From assembly GCA_038277395.1 (NCBI GenBank), contig CM076191.1, forward strand, positions 178,296,552-178,360,551: 64,000 nt of DNA, read 5' to 3'. The position numbers and the translations under genes were made by a program. Positions 33,732-45,888 of the stretch are shown piece after piece (the first letter of the stretch is position 1; each line of letters starts with the position of its first letter). The notes beneath the pieces are model-generated. The model was given only the letters and a program-made list of their open reading frames with translations, did no database searches and was not told the origin of the DNA. Origin of the DNA: Dryocosmus kuriphilus (Eukaryota; Arthropoda; Insecta; Hymenoptera; Cynipidae).

Positions 33732-34358
33732 TTAAGTATACTTCATTAATATCAGCATATTTATACAATTTGTTCCCTGATAATGTATGGTACAAATTGT
33801 AAGACATCTTATTCGTAATAAAATAAGTTTAAAAATTTGCTTTTATGCAGTTTTATGATTACTAATTCGACTGATTACTGATCCTGAGCAAATATTGAAC
33901 TGATTACTCATTGAAGTTCAGAATGTATTTTGAAAATGACCGCCGAATTCGCTTAAGGTTTGAGGTTATAATTACATTTTTTTTTGCTAAAATAGTGGAA
34001 TTTCAATTTTTTTAGGCGTAATCCTTCTGTAATGATACTTTTATGGATATGAAACTGTATTTAAGGCATGAATTATCATTCAACAAATGATAATTTATTT
34101 TAAATATGACTTACCAAATTTACCAACCTGGCCCGTCATTAACGTCAATACCGGTAAAAACTGGTAAATTTACGGATGGAAATCCGATGATTTTTCTTTC
34201 CAAGACATGATTTATATGATTAATATTGTATATGTATAATCAGGTATAATATAATATAATACAATTAATAGTGATACGCAAAGCTATAATCAAGCAAAAC
34301 ATTTAGCTAGAATTTTAATATTTTTTTAAATTAAATTGTATCTCTCCAGGTAATATGA
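33732..34358. other. AT-rich non-coding stretch
   Basis: No gene or clear repeat is seen. Confidence 0.4.
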
Positions 34359-34910
34359 GCATAGACAGAGATTAGTAGGGAGATAGGCAGACTAATGTAT
34401 TCAATTTCGCTTGACTTTCCGCAGCGCCCCCCGTGCCCCTAATCTTTTTCCTCCTTTTGTGAACTAAAACTAAACGTCCACGCTTCATCTTGAGCGATAA
34501 GGCAGGGCTACAGTTTAGCAATTTGATAACGTCGGTAGAGAAGATCTGAGTGGATAACTCCGATATGATAAAAAAAACCAGAGGTAAAAAATTATTATTA
34601 AAATTATTAATAATAATCATCTTAATAATATTAATTATTATAAGTACATAAAATGAATAAAAATAATCTTAAAGAAGGAAAAATATTTATTACACCTTTA
34701 TTTAAAAATAATCTATATATATACTTGGAATTACTCTAATTTCAGACAAATAAAATAAAACACTTAATTGTCTTAAAAGTTCATATTCTCAATATAAAAA
34801 TAAAATTTAATATATATCTATATAATTTTAAAAATTTTAATGTAATTAATGACATAATTATTAATCTTATACTTCAAGTAGTTAATAAAATTGAATAAAA
34901 TGAATAATAA

Positions 34911-36047
34911 CCCGGTAATAAGCGTTGAATAGAGAAAAATTAATTTTTTCAGATTTCAGCTTAAAAGTGAAGATTATGTTATTCTTTTGAATGCGCGATT
35001 TTTCCATCTGTCTAAAATGCCATTATATGAATACGATATCTCCGAAACTAATTCACTTCCATTTCCATAGCGACCGCCACATAGTTTCCTATTCTCCAAA
35101 ATAGAACGTGTTTTCAATATATTTAATTCCTTCTAATTGTACCGGTACGCACACCTCACAGAGATGTTTTGTATTCCGCAAAAGTGGTCATATTTTGAGT
35201 TTATTTAATTCCTTCTAATTAGTTCACAAAATATGGGTAATAAATTGTTTTATTTCCTTCATGTGGAATATAAGTTTTGAAATTTTAATTCTAATCAATT
35301 CAAGTCTGCCTCCCTAGAATTAAAATTATTTTAATTCACACATTTGAATAGATTTCATCTGTAATGTATTCTCCTCAATGTTAGCAGAGATTAATGCATT
35401 TTTAGCACGATTAAATAAATTATTAAAATATAAATAAATATAAATTTGAATATTTTGTATGTAAGTTATAAAACGATTTAATAATGAAAAAAGTAGGTTA
35501 AATAAATGTATCATAAATATGTAATAGTAATTACTAATGATAATTGATAATAATAAGGTATTATTATTTTTAATAATTATAATAATTTTCCTTGTAGTAA
35601 GTAAAGAATAATTATTTACAAATGTTATTGAAATGTGTGAGAAAAAAATAAATAATTAATAGTAAGAAAATAAAGAAAGATAAAATTACAGTAAATCTCG
35701 CTTGAAATCTTTTTAATTATTTTCAAATCCTTTAAAAATACACTTTAATTATTAAAAATGACAATATAATACAAAATATTTATTAATGAGAAAACAATCC
35801 ATAAATTTCAATTTGATATAGCGTTCTCAAAGTGAAATTGTTTTAAGCTTTTTCTATTCCTTCTTTTACATTCTTCTACTTTTTAATTATTTTTAATACG
35901 CTTCCGTTAAATCTTACTAAGTCGATTGAGGGGAATAAGATTTGCACTTTTTCTTTTCCCGTTGAGGAATTTTTAGACGGAGGAAAAATTGCGTATTCAT
36001 AGGAATTAAAATTCTTGATTTTTCTGAATTTAACGCTTATTACCGGG
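34911..36047. mobile_element. Nested TIR element with CCCGGTAATAAGCGTT ends (1.1 kb)
   Basis: It starts CCCGGTAATAAGCGTT at 34911 and ends with the complement at 36047. Similarity between the arms continues inward for about 80-110 bases, for example TTTTTCC.TCTGTCTAAAA on the left near 35010 and its counterpart near 35965. No coding frame is present. The target duplication is unclear in the AT-rich flank. Confidence 0.65.
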
Positions 36048-36295
36048 AATCAATAAGGCTGCATCGAGTCATCCCGAAATTCGGGACGAATAGCATTCTT
36101 CATGAATTTGACTAGTCGTTCCGAAAATGTGCGCTTTATTAATCTCATTGCTTCAAATATATAATTCCTTTAATCCTTTACATTAAGCTGCAGATTTTTT
36201 AAGGAAATAATAAATAATAAAATATACATAAAATAGGAATTACTTTCAGCCCATTGACTCCTCGATTTAATTTCCTGTACATCATAGTTCATCCT

Positions 36296-36357
36296 GGTCT
36301 AGTGGATTAGGTGACAGAGTAGACATGCTGCCGTTCTGCGTTCGCATCCGCAAACTT
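36296..36357 (+). ncRNA. tRNA-like segment (SINE head or tRNA relic)
   Basis: TGGTCTAGTGGATTAGG fits a pol III A box and D arm. GTTCGCATCC about 35 bases later fits the B box, and TGCG and CGCA pair around it as a T stem. A run of T follows at 36357. The acceptor stem does not pair well, so it is not a functional tRNA; a tRNA-derived SINE is likely. Confidence 0.5.
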
Positions 36358-36889
36358 TTTTTCAATTTTTTTAAAATTTTCTTGTCTTCTAAAAACTTCA
36401 ATGCAAATTTGAATAAAATTGATATAGACCGAATACATTTCAAATCAGGCAGATCTTATACTTCAATTCGCAGAATCTGTTGCTGACGAAATATGTCGTT
36501 TTTGAGAGAAAATTAGGAAATACGTATTTTTCCGATTTATTGCAAGAAAAAAATTTGTATACGAAGTTGTGAGTATTTGAATTTTGAAGTGGATTTTTCG
36601 AAAAAATGTAATTTTTTCTTTAAAAGTGTATAACTTTTGGCATAATATAGAGATATTGGGGGTTTTCTTCTAGGTTCTGGTGAGGTTTATTGTCTTCTTT
36701 CAAAATCCGACAGGAAAATTAAAAAAGGATAATAACAAAATGGCGGCTGTTCTTTCTAAAAATATATAAAGTTTATTTTCTCGAAAAACCTACGGTTATA
36801 TTTTGTGTCGATTTTTGTATTAATTTGTCCTTATATAAGAAAGATAATCAGTAAGTTTTATGCGGGCTAAACTACTATAAAAGGTCTAT

Positions 36890-39800
36890 AAAAAATCTGC
36901 CCACTTCGCGGGCACATTCCCATCGCGCGCTTCGCGTTCGGATGTTTGTTGTCCTTGCACATCATGCTCGGTATTCGTTACTTGGGTCTCAAAATTTCAA
37001 AACACCTACTTTTAATGAGATTATTAAATTTGAATTTTTTATTAAAATTTATAAAAGAAATTATTTTACTTAAGGTTGTATCGACCTTAAGGAATACATT
37101 CTCGTCATGACACTCGCGCTTCGTGCTCGACAATTAAATTTTCTTTAAACACATTGTAGATTGGTAAATTTTTTTTGTGATTTTCCAAATTTTCACAATG
37201 TGTCTGTTCAAAAAAAAATGATAGAAAGCAAATTTGTAGATTTTTTTGAGGTAAACATTATCATTTTTTTCGCATCTTGCATAGTTTGGCGGGAAATTTG
37301 AGTTTTTAATTTTTAATAACGTTTCTCTCGATTAAAACAAAAACCATGCATTTAATAAAAAAATGGTTAATATAAAATTTGTAGATCTTTCTGAGGTGAA
37401 CAACTTTGTTTATTATCATTTCTTTCGTATTTTGAATATTTTAGCAAGAAACCACGGTTTTTAATTTTTAATAACGCTTTATCGATTAAAACAAAAACCG
37501 TGCATTTAATAAAAAAATAGTTAATATAAAATTTGTAGATCTTTCTGAGGTGAACAACTTTGTTTATTATCATTTCTTTCGTATTTTGAATATTTTAGCA
37601 AGAAACCACGGTTTTTAATTTTTAATAACGCTTTATCGATTAAAACAAAAACCGTGCATTTTATTAAGGGGGTCACTAAACGTGGAGATTTAATGAAATC
37701 CGCGAAAGCCAGTTTTCACATAAAGCTAATACATTTTTCATTGAGATGAGAATGTAAAAATACCTCATTGTCATTTGTAATATCTTGCTGCATCGTTTTG
37801 GAGAAAGATATGAAAATTCATTTTTTTTCGGGGGAAGAAATGTCTCACCCCGCGTACAAATGAAAATGTACCTTCCTTATATAAGCAGAAACTTTTACAA
37901 AATATTTTAAAAAAAGAAAAACCGTGGGGCTTCCAGAAATTCTTTTTCATTTTTTTTCAACGAATTTTGAAATTCAGAAAAGGAGATTTTCTGGAAGACC
38001 CCATCTTTATTATTTAAAAAAAATCTGCCCGCTTTGCGGGTACATTCTCATCGCGCGAAGTATGAGCGCGCCTAGGTCGCGCGCCTGTTGGCACTCGATA
38101 GATTATTTACCTCGCGCTACGCACTCGGTGTTTATGGATCGTATAAACCTTTAAATTAAAAATTACAAAAGAAATGATTTTAATTAAGGCTCTATCGCCC
38201 TTAAGGAATACATTCTCATCATTCTCTCTCTCTCTCTTTCCAAGGTGAACAATTCTGCTTGTTAATATTTTCTCATATCTTGCATAGTTTTGCTGAAAAG
38301 TGGTTTTCTTTATATTTCATAAAATATTTCACGAGTAACTCAAAAATTACGCGTCTGTTAAAAAAAATGATAGGAAGCAAATTTGTAGATCTTTTTGAGG
38401 TGAACAACTTTGTTTATTATCATTTTTTATTATCTTGTATAGTTTGGCGGGAAATTTGAATTTTTTATTTTCAATAACGTTTTCTCGATTAAAACAAAAA
38501 CTATGCATTTGATAGAAAAATAGTTAATACAAAATTTGTAGATCTTTTCGAGTTGAACAACTTTATCTATCATCATTTCTTCGTATCTTGCATAGTTTGG
38601 CAGGAAATTTGAATTTTTGATTTTTAATAACATTTTCTCGATTAAAACAAAACCCGTTATTTTTCTTCCTCTTGTTAGTTTATACTTAAGTTAATTTAGG
38701 TTAATATAGTAAATTATGAAACGTGAAGAGTATATAAAGTTAAAAAATCTGCCCGCTTCGGGGGCAGATTCTCATGTCACGCTTCGCGCGAAGTATCAGC
38801 GCGCTTAGGGCGCGCGTCTCTTGACACTCGCGCTTCGCGCTCGATAGGTTATTTACCTCGCGCTACGCGCTTGGTGTTTATGGACCGTATAAACTTTTAA
38901 ATTAAAAATTACAAAAAAAAATTATTTTACTTAAGGCTCTATCGACCTTAAGGAATACATTCTCATCATGACACTCGCGCTTCGTGCTCGACAATTAAAT
39001 TTTCTTTAAACACATTGTAGATTGGTAATATTTTTTTGTGATTTTCCAAATTTTCACAATGCAGGATTTCGATTCTTAAAAGTAAAACGATCAGTCTTAT
39101 AAATAAATTTTATAGCTCTTCCCAAGGTGAACAATTCTGCTTCTTAATATTTTCTCATATCTTGCAAAGTTTTGCTGAAAAGTTTTTTTCTTTGTATTTC
39201 ATAACATATTTCACGAATAATTCAAAAACTACACGTCTGTTCAAAAAAATGACAGAAAGCAAATTTGTAAATCTTTTTGAGGTGAACATTATCATTTTTT
39301 TCCTATCTTGCATAGTTTGCGGCGGGAAATTTGAGTTTTTAATTTTTAATAACGTTTTCTCGATTAAAACAAAAACCGTGCATTTAATCAAAAAATGCTT
39401 AATATAAAATTTGTAGATCTTTCTGAGGTGAACAACTTTGTTTATTATCATTTCTTTCGTATTTTGAATATTTTAGCAAGAAACCACGGTTTTTTATTTT
39501 TAATAACGTTTTATCGATTAAAACAAAAACCGTGCATTTTATCAAAAAGCGGTTAAAATAAAATTGGTAGATTTTTTTGAGGTGAACAATTTTATCCTGC
39601 ATCGTTTTTTTGTATCTTGCATATTTTAGCCGGAAAATTGATTTTTTGATTTTGTGAAAACCGTTTTTGTTGGATGAAACCATAACCACTGGTCAAAATC
39701 CGCTGGTTAACGACAACGACGACGACGACGACAACGACAACAAACAGACACCGTCGTAAAACATTTTTTTTTTGGATTCAGGGTGTCACTAAACGTGGAG

Positions 39801-40395
39801 ATTTCATGAAATCCGCGAAAGTCAGTTTCCACATAAAGCTAATTCCTACATTTTTCATTGAGATGAGAATGTAAAAGTACTTCTTTGTCATTTGTAATAT
39901 CTTGCTGAATTGTTTTGGAGGAAAATGTGAAAATTTATTTTTCGGGGGAAGAAATGTCTTACCCCGCGTAAAAATGAAAAAGTATACCTTCCTTATATAA
40001 GCAGAAACTTTTAAAAAATATTTTAAAAAAGAAAAACCGTGGGGCCTTCCAGAAAGTCTTTTTTACTTTTTTCAACGAATTTTGAAATTCAGAAAAGGAG
40101 ATTTTCTGGAAGACCGCACCTTATTATTTTAAAAAAACCTGCCCGCTTCGCGGGCACATTCTCGTCGCGCGCCTATTGGCGCTCGCGCTTCGCACTCAAA
40201 AGGTTATTAACCTCTCGCTACGCGCTCTGTGTTTATGGATCGTATAAACCTGTAAATTAAAAATTACAAAAGAAATTATTTTACTTAAGGCTCTATCGCC
40301 CTTAAGGAATACATTCTCATCATTCTCTCTCTCTTCCCAAGGTGAACAATTCTGCTTCTTAATATTTTCTCATATCTTGCATAGTTTTGCTGAAA
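36890..40395 (+). repeat. Hairpin-rich repeat family, plus-oriented units
   Basis: Irregular tandem units. Each has a GC-rich block (36900, 38030, 38745, 40135) with hairpins such as GCCCGCTTCGCGGGC, GCGCTTCGCGC and GCGCTACGCGC. After it come GGATCGTATAAAC, then CTTAAGGCTCTATCG.CCTTA, then repeated units of about 155 bp carrying TTTGTAGATCTTTTTGAGG and AACAAAAACCGTGCATTT. A GAC-rich microsatellite (39709-39745) and the tail GAGATGAGAATGTAAAA close a unit. Two units repeat at about 2.1 kb (38030 and 40140). No coding capacity is credible. Confidence 0.75.
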
Positions 40396-42065
40396 AGTTT
40401 TTACATTCTCATAAGAGAAGGTATTAGATTTATGTAAAATTTGACCTTCACGGATTTCATGAAATCTCCACATTTTGAGACCCCCTGAGTCAGAAAAAAC
40501 GGTTTTTACGACGGTGTCTGTCTGTTGTCGTCGTCGTTGTCGTCTGTGGTCGCGATAACTTTCGAAGGACTAATCGGATTGGAGTGCGCTTTGGTGCACT
40601 TCTTTAAGGGGTAAGAAGAAAGGACCAGCTCGTTAACCAGCGGTTTTTGACAAACGGTTATGGTTTTTTTATCCATCAAAAACGGTTTTCACAAAATCAA
40701 AAAATCCATTTTCCGGCTAAAATATGATAAATAAAAAAAATGTAAGGAAGTAAAATTGTTTATCTTAAAAAAGTCTACAAATTTTGTCTTAACCGTTTTT
40801 TGATTAAATGAACGGTTTTTGTTTTAATCAAGAGAACGCTATTAAAATTAAAAAACTCTGGTTTCCCGCCAAAATCTTCAAGACACAAAAAAATGGTGAA
40901 AAACAAAGTTGTTCAATTTAAAAAGATCTACAAATTTTGTTCTAACCATTTTTTGATAAAATGCACGGTTTTTGTTTTAATCGATAAAAGGTTATTAAAA
41001 ATAAAAGAATTCAAATTTCCCGCCAAACTGTGGAATATACGGAAAAATGGTAATAAACAAAGTTGTTCGCCTCAAAAAGGTCTACAAATTTGCTAACCAT
41101 TATTTTTTTGAGCAGACGCGTAGTTTTTGAGTTATTCGTGAAATATATTATGAAATATAAAGAAAACCACTTTTCAGCAAAACTATGCAAGATATGAGAA
41201 AATATTAACAAGCAGAATTGTTCACCTTGGAAAGAGCTTCAAAATTTATTTATAAGACTCATCGTTTTACTTTTAAGAAACGAAATCCTGTATTGTGAAA
41301 ATTTGGAAAATCACAAAGAGCTTTACCGATCTGCAATGTTTTTTAAAAGAATGTAATTATCGAGCGCGAAGCGCGAGTGTCATGATGAGAATGTATTCCT
41401 TAAGGGCGATAGAGCCTTAAGTAAAATAGTTCCTTTTGGAATACGACTTATGTATTTTAAAGAGACACTTTGCAAAAAAATTTCCTCAACCCGGAAGGGG
41501 TTCACGGTTGTATGAGGTGCGCTTAGTATACAGTTTCCCGAAAAAAGTAAAAATATCTGTGCTAAAATACGATAATGGAAAAGTGTTGAAATGAGGGGAA
41601 GTAGAGAAAGAGTTCCAATGGTTTTCCATTATCGTATTTTAGCACAGATATTTTTACTTTTTTCGGAAAACTGTATACTAAGCGCACCTCATACAACCGT
41701 GAACCCCTTCCGGGTTGAGGAAATTTTTTTGCAAAGTCTCTCTTTAAAATACATAAGTCGTATATACGAAAACAGATGGAATTGAATAGGAATTAAGGCG
41801 ACAGCACAGTTTTTTGACACCTCGGCCAGCAGCCTTAAGTAAAATAATTTCTTTTGTAATTTTTAATTTAAAGGTATATACGATCCATACACACCGAGCG
41901 CGTAGCGCGAGGTAAATAACCTATCGAGCGCGAAGCGCGAGTGTCAACAGACGCGCGCCCTAAGCGCGCTCGTACTTCGCGCGAAACGCGACATGAGAAT
42001 CTGCCCCCGAAGCGGGCAGATTTTTTAACTTTAAATACTCATCATGTTTCATAATTTTCTATATT
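40396..42065 (-). repeat. Hairpin-rich repeat family, minus-oriented copy
   Basis: It opens with TTTTTACATTCTCAT..GAGAAGGTATTAG, then a GTCGTCGTCGTTGTCGTC tract, the GTTAACCAGCGGTTTTTGAC segment, about 155-bp units, and finally the GC-rich hairpin block reversed (about 41890-42020). It is the inverse of the plus-oriented copies and abuts them at 40395/40396, which makes a large imperfect palindrome. A TTAA element is inserted at 41442-41834. Confidence 0.75.
41442..41834. mobile_element. TTAA foldback element, left end truncated
   Basis: It matches the 475-bp element from within its left arm (ATACGACTTATG) to the right terminus, with TTAA at 41835-41838. The left terminus is missing. The host segment CCTTAAGTAAAATARTTYC is present on both sides (41415 and 41832), a longer duplication than TTAA alone. 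Confidence 0.85.
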
Positions 42066-44057
42066 AACCTAAATTAACTTAAATATTAACTAACAAGAGG
42101 AAGAAAAATAACATTAACATAACATACAATAACACAGAAATAACATTTTCGTCATGTGAATAAATATTTTAAAATGAGAATGTGAACAAAAAACTATGTT
42201 TTGAATAGGATATGCGAAAAAGAAAATTGTAAATGTAAATTACCAAAAAATTCAGCACAATAATAATATTTAACGATGTTAAATTTATTTTGACGGCAGT
42301 TGCAATTTCAATTAGAATAATAAATTTTCATGGAAAATAAAGACGTTTTTCTCGAAACTGGCCAAATATTGCGACCTAGAAATTTCACAATTTTAGTTTG
42401 AGGTTCTGCTCTTTCTTTACTGCAATTATTAATCGAAATGAAAGCACACTACCTGGCCTTCCCCTTACCTTATTTCATTAGTTACAAATAATCGTCTGAA
42501 AAAGTACATACTGTAATGTAATAAATAAGGTATTATATGAACATAAATCTTTATATGTAACTTTTTAATTACCTCAATTTTAGATTCCAAGGTTTGTCGA
42601 CAGTTTTTTGAACATGGTTTCTAAGTTTGGGGAAAAAATTAAAATATTGTTTTTCCAATTTTCAAAAATGTATTCACGCTTTTGCAAAAAGAAGACATAA
42701 GGGAAAAATAAATATTAATTTTTTAAAGTATTACTGGCATTTTTTGCATACATGAAATACTTTTAAAGTATTGCACCCAACCCTCCTTACAAATATTTTT
42801 CGATATACATATACATATTTCCGTGTGATAAAAGAGTTGTGAATTTCTACCCCTAATTCGCCCTAATTATTTTCACTTCTCTAACATTATACATTTCAAG
42901 GCCCTGATATTTTAATTTCTTTTATAAGTCAATATAACAAATGAAGAAATTATACTTACAATTAATCAAAATTCAAATTCCTTTTTAACGTCCAAAATTT
43001 AACTGTGACGCACGAAAAATTCTAGTTCAAATATATTTAACCAGAATGCTAGTTAACTTAACCAGGTTTTTTTTTTAGTGAATTAGCAAATTCTTAGAAA
43101 TTAAAAAAAAATATATTTAACTGCAATAGTAAAGAACGACCACACTTAGACAATCACAAAAATATCATTCGTTTTGGAAATTGCGCAAATACGAGCGAGA
43201 AGTCACGGATGAAATAATATTCCTAAGAAATAGGCCTAACAAAAGAAACTCGCTTTTTGCAATATTTTTGCAAATATTAATATAAGGTTTTAACATTATG
43301 TTTTCGCAAAGCAAAGCGAAATTCTAGAAAAGTCAAGAAACAAAAATTAATTCTTCTTTAGAATATTTACAAATATGTTTTTTTCTTTTAGTTTCACATC
43401 TTGCTTTGTTTATGAAATCATTAATATTCTTGTAATGTATATATTCAATTGAAAGGGATTGTGTAATTTTTATAAAATAAAAAATATAAATAAAGAAACT
43501 ACTTTTTAATTATTTAAATATTTATTCAATTTATTTCAGCAAAGTACAATTATTCTTTTCTTTTTTTGTTTTTGAGTCTTTTTTCTGAGTATAATTATAC
43601 AAAATTTAATACCTGTGCTTGCTGGATATGTAAATTAAATTAATGTTTCAAACTATTTTCTATTATTATAATTTTGCTCTTTTTTAATTATGCCATTTTA
43701 ATAAAAAAAATAATATAATTCATAAATAATGTACAGTGCATGCATATAAATTGATAATGCCTATACAATGTAATCATTATTATATATAATAAATATTGAA
43801 GACCAACTGTAACTTATAGACATGAATTTTGTATTAAATATTTAATATTCTGGTAGTAAATAAACGTGCAGTATGCAGTTTGTTCTAATCTGGTGCTAAT
43901 GGTAACTGCTCGAGCAGAAACTAGGATGGTAAATCATTTTTGTAAATTCCAACTTTCATCAGTTACCGACGCGCAACGTGCACCTTGAAAGTAACTCTTA
44001 GGGGCATTCCCCAAGAGGGCGCATTTATCAGCGCAAGTTTTTCACATTCTCTTATTC
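42066..44057. other. AT-rich interior of the 9.7-kb element
   Basis: No gene is recognised. The sequence is AT-rich until about 43910; the last 150 bases before the right TIR are less AT-rich. Confidence 0.4.
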
Positions 44058-44160
44058 CATTAGTCTGCTAATCTCCCTACTAATCTCTGGCATAGATATA
44101 ATTATGAGTAGCGCTTAACGCTCAAAGTTTAAAATTATTGAATTTAAAGCAGTGAAAACG

Positions 44161-44161
<1 letters not shown>

Positions 44162-44192
<31 letters not shown>

Positions 44193-44214
44193 CGCCCCTC
44201 GCTGGATCCGCCAC
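44162..44214. other. TE end with a 30-base G run
   Basis: Thirty G (44162-44191) are followed by TCGCCCCTCGCTGGATCCGC and CACTG. The complement CAGTGGCGGATCCAGCGAGG followed by C is a common terminus of insect DNA transposons. The rest of the element is not recognised. Confidence 0.5.
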
Positions 44215-45514
44215 TGTGATCGTGTGAAAGCGCAGTAAAAAACCTTTTTTAATAAACCAAGATGTAGAAAATGTTTAAAAAAAACACGTAGTTATCGTAG
44301 TTCCACAATAATTTTTAGGTTATATATTAAACTTTTTTCACAAACTTCACGACGCTCGCAACTGTTTTAAAATATAAACATTTTAGTATAGATATAATTC
44401 ATTTTATTGTTAAATTTTTCAAATATAAAGCTTTATACATGCTTATACCAACTGTTACCAACATGGGCAATATGACACAGAAACGTGGATACCGTCTTTA
44501 CCGACGTGACCGACTGACGCACATTTGTAAGGTTAGTTAACTTAGTATTCGCTCGGGGCGCGTAGGTAGTGGATGAATCATGCAATTTTCGCGCGAAATA
44601 TCGGAAATATGGGAGTAAATTTAGTGTTAGAATTCGTTTGCTTGTTGAAATTGTAGCAATGAGTCTAACGATGTGTTTGAGCCTTACTTTTGTGGACATG
44701 ACACAGCATGATATTCCTTATACTGTTATTGTGATTATTCTGTAATTTTTGGACGTTGGAACATTGTTTTTGACGTTTTAAGACGTATAAGCCATCCTAT
44801 TTTTATCAAATTTCTTTATTTTTTCATACATATTTATGCATATTAAATTCTGGTTTTGTTTTCAAATTAATGTCTGTGCGAGTGTAAAACTTCATAGATG
44901 ATCGCTCCCTGCCATTCAAAATTTAATCACCGTATATTTATATATTTCAGATAAGTTACCTGGCACTTCTAATTTTACCAACTATCAGATAAAAATAATA
45001 AATTTACCTCTTTTACCAACGTTTATGAAAATCTATTTTACCTATGTATATATCAGATTGCAAAATGTTTATTCATATAAACTTAACCTGAAAGGTATGG
45101 AATTATAATTTTTTATGGAAAGGTAAAGTGACAGGTAAACTATGTATCTGAAATTTAGTTGCGGCGATTGAATTTGGGACGGCTGTGAGGCTTAGTATTT
45201 GGTCATAACTTTAAATTGAAAACTTCAATATTTAGTCATTATTGAATTTGAAATATTAAAAATAGGAGAATTTCATATACATGATGGATCATTGCAAATT
45301 AATTGAACTGGAAAACTTTGTGACTGAAGATTTAAAAAACAGAAAAGATTACAATATTTGGATGTGGACGGCTTAAAACATAATATACAAGTTTTGGTTA
45401 TTTTTTGTATTAAACTATAATAGGCATATTTCCTGTTTTTAAAAATTTGTATTTTTGCTTCTTAGATTTACAAGTTTTAAAAGTTGTAGATCTTTTAATT
45501 CACAAAGAAGGCCA
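44215..45514. other. Non-coding stretch
   Basis: Mostly AT-rich. A 300-bp patch near 44440-44700 is less so and is open on the minus strand for 88 codons with no recognisable domain; I do not call it a gene. Confidence 0.4.
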
Positions 45515-45696
45515 CCCAGTGGGCACATAGGATCTAAAGTTGTCCTATACAGACGTCTTTTGGCGGACGTCTTGAGGACGTTCTGAGGACCTTTCAAAGA
45601 CATGAAAAGAGCCAAAGGATGTCTTAAAGACGTCAAGTCACAGGACATAGAGGTGCATTTTAAGGACGTCTTTAGGATGTCCCGGTGCCCACTGGG
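45515..45696. mobile_element. GACGTC-rich MITE, complete copy (182 bp)
   Basis: The left end is CCCAGTGGGCAC and the right end GTGCCCACTGGG, a perfect 12-bp inverted repeat that is itself partly palindromic. The interior is a series of GACGTC, GGACGT and GTCTT motifs. No coding capacity. Confidence 0.85.
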
Positions 45697-45798
45697 CATG
45701 GAAAAGTTAAGAAATTTAATAATCTGATTTTCGCACGTGCGCAGATTTATTTCTTGTACTAAACGATATGAAGTTCATACATGAATTAAAGTATTTGT

Positions 45799-45888
45799 GG
45801 CAGCATGGCTTAGACGGTAACGTGCTCAGGGCGCGCTTCTGCATGAGTCAAGTAGCTATGCTGTCTGGGGATCGAATCCCCGTGAAAA
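45799..45888 (+). ncRNA. tRNA-like segment (probably SINE head)
   Basis: TGGCTTAGACGGTAACG is a good A box. GGGGATCGAATCCCC is a T arm with a B box (GGATCGAATCC). The distance between them is long, as in tRNAs with a large variable arm, but acceptor pairing is poor and no terminator directly follows. It is either a tRNA relic or the head of a tRNA-derived SINE. Confidence 0.5.

Larger units (their letters stand above)
34366..44089. mobile_element. 9.7-kb segment with 32-bp TIRs and 7-bp target duplication
   Basis: The left end at 34366-34397 begins CAGAGATTAGTAGGGAGAT. The right end at 44058-44089 is its complement, with 30 of 32 positions identical. GCATAGA directly precedes the left end (34359-34365) and directly follows the right end (44090-44096). 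The CAGAG terminus fits the hAT consensus YARNG, and hAT elements make 8-bp duplications, so a hAT-like origin is an inference. The interior has no transposase; it holds a nested 1.1-kb TIR element, a tRNA-like segment, the hairpin-rich repeat family in both orientations and a TTAA element. Confidence 0.75.

Noticed and set aside
35118..35221. Direct repeat TTTAATTCCTTCTAATT about 83 bases apart
   Set aside because: Could be a duplication footprint, but there is no element structure between the copies and it lies in AT-rich DNA.
37200..37670. Telomere or centromere satellite reading of the about 155-bp units
   Set aside because: Only two or three adjacent units per block, diverged and interspersed with other segments.
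38259..41211. Frames of 60-100 codons rich in Phe, Lys and Ile in the hairpin-rich family
   Set aside because: Repeated products of about 155-bp units, present on both strands, without start context or domains.
44433..44699. 88-codon minus-strand frame
   Set aside because: No recognisable domain and no supporting promoter or splice signals.
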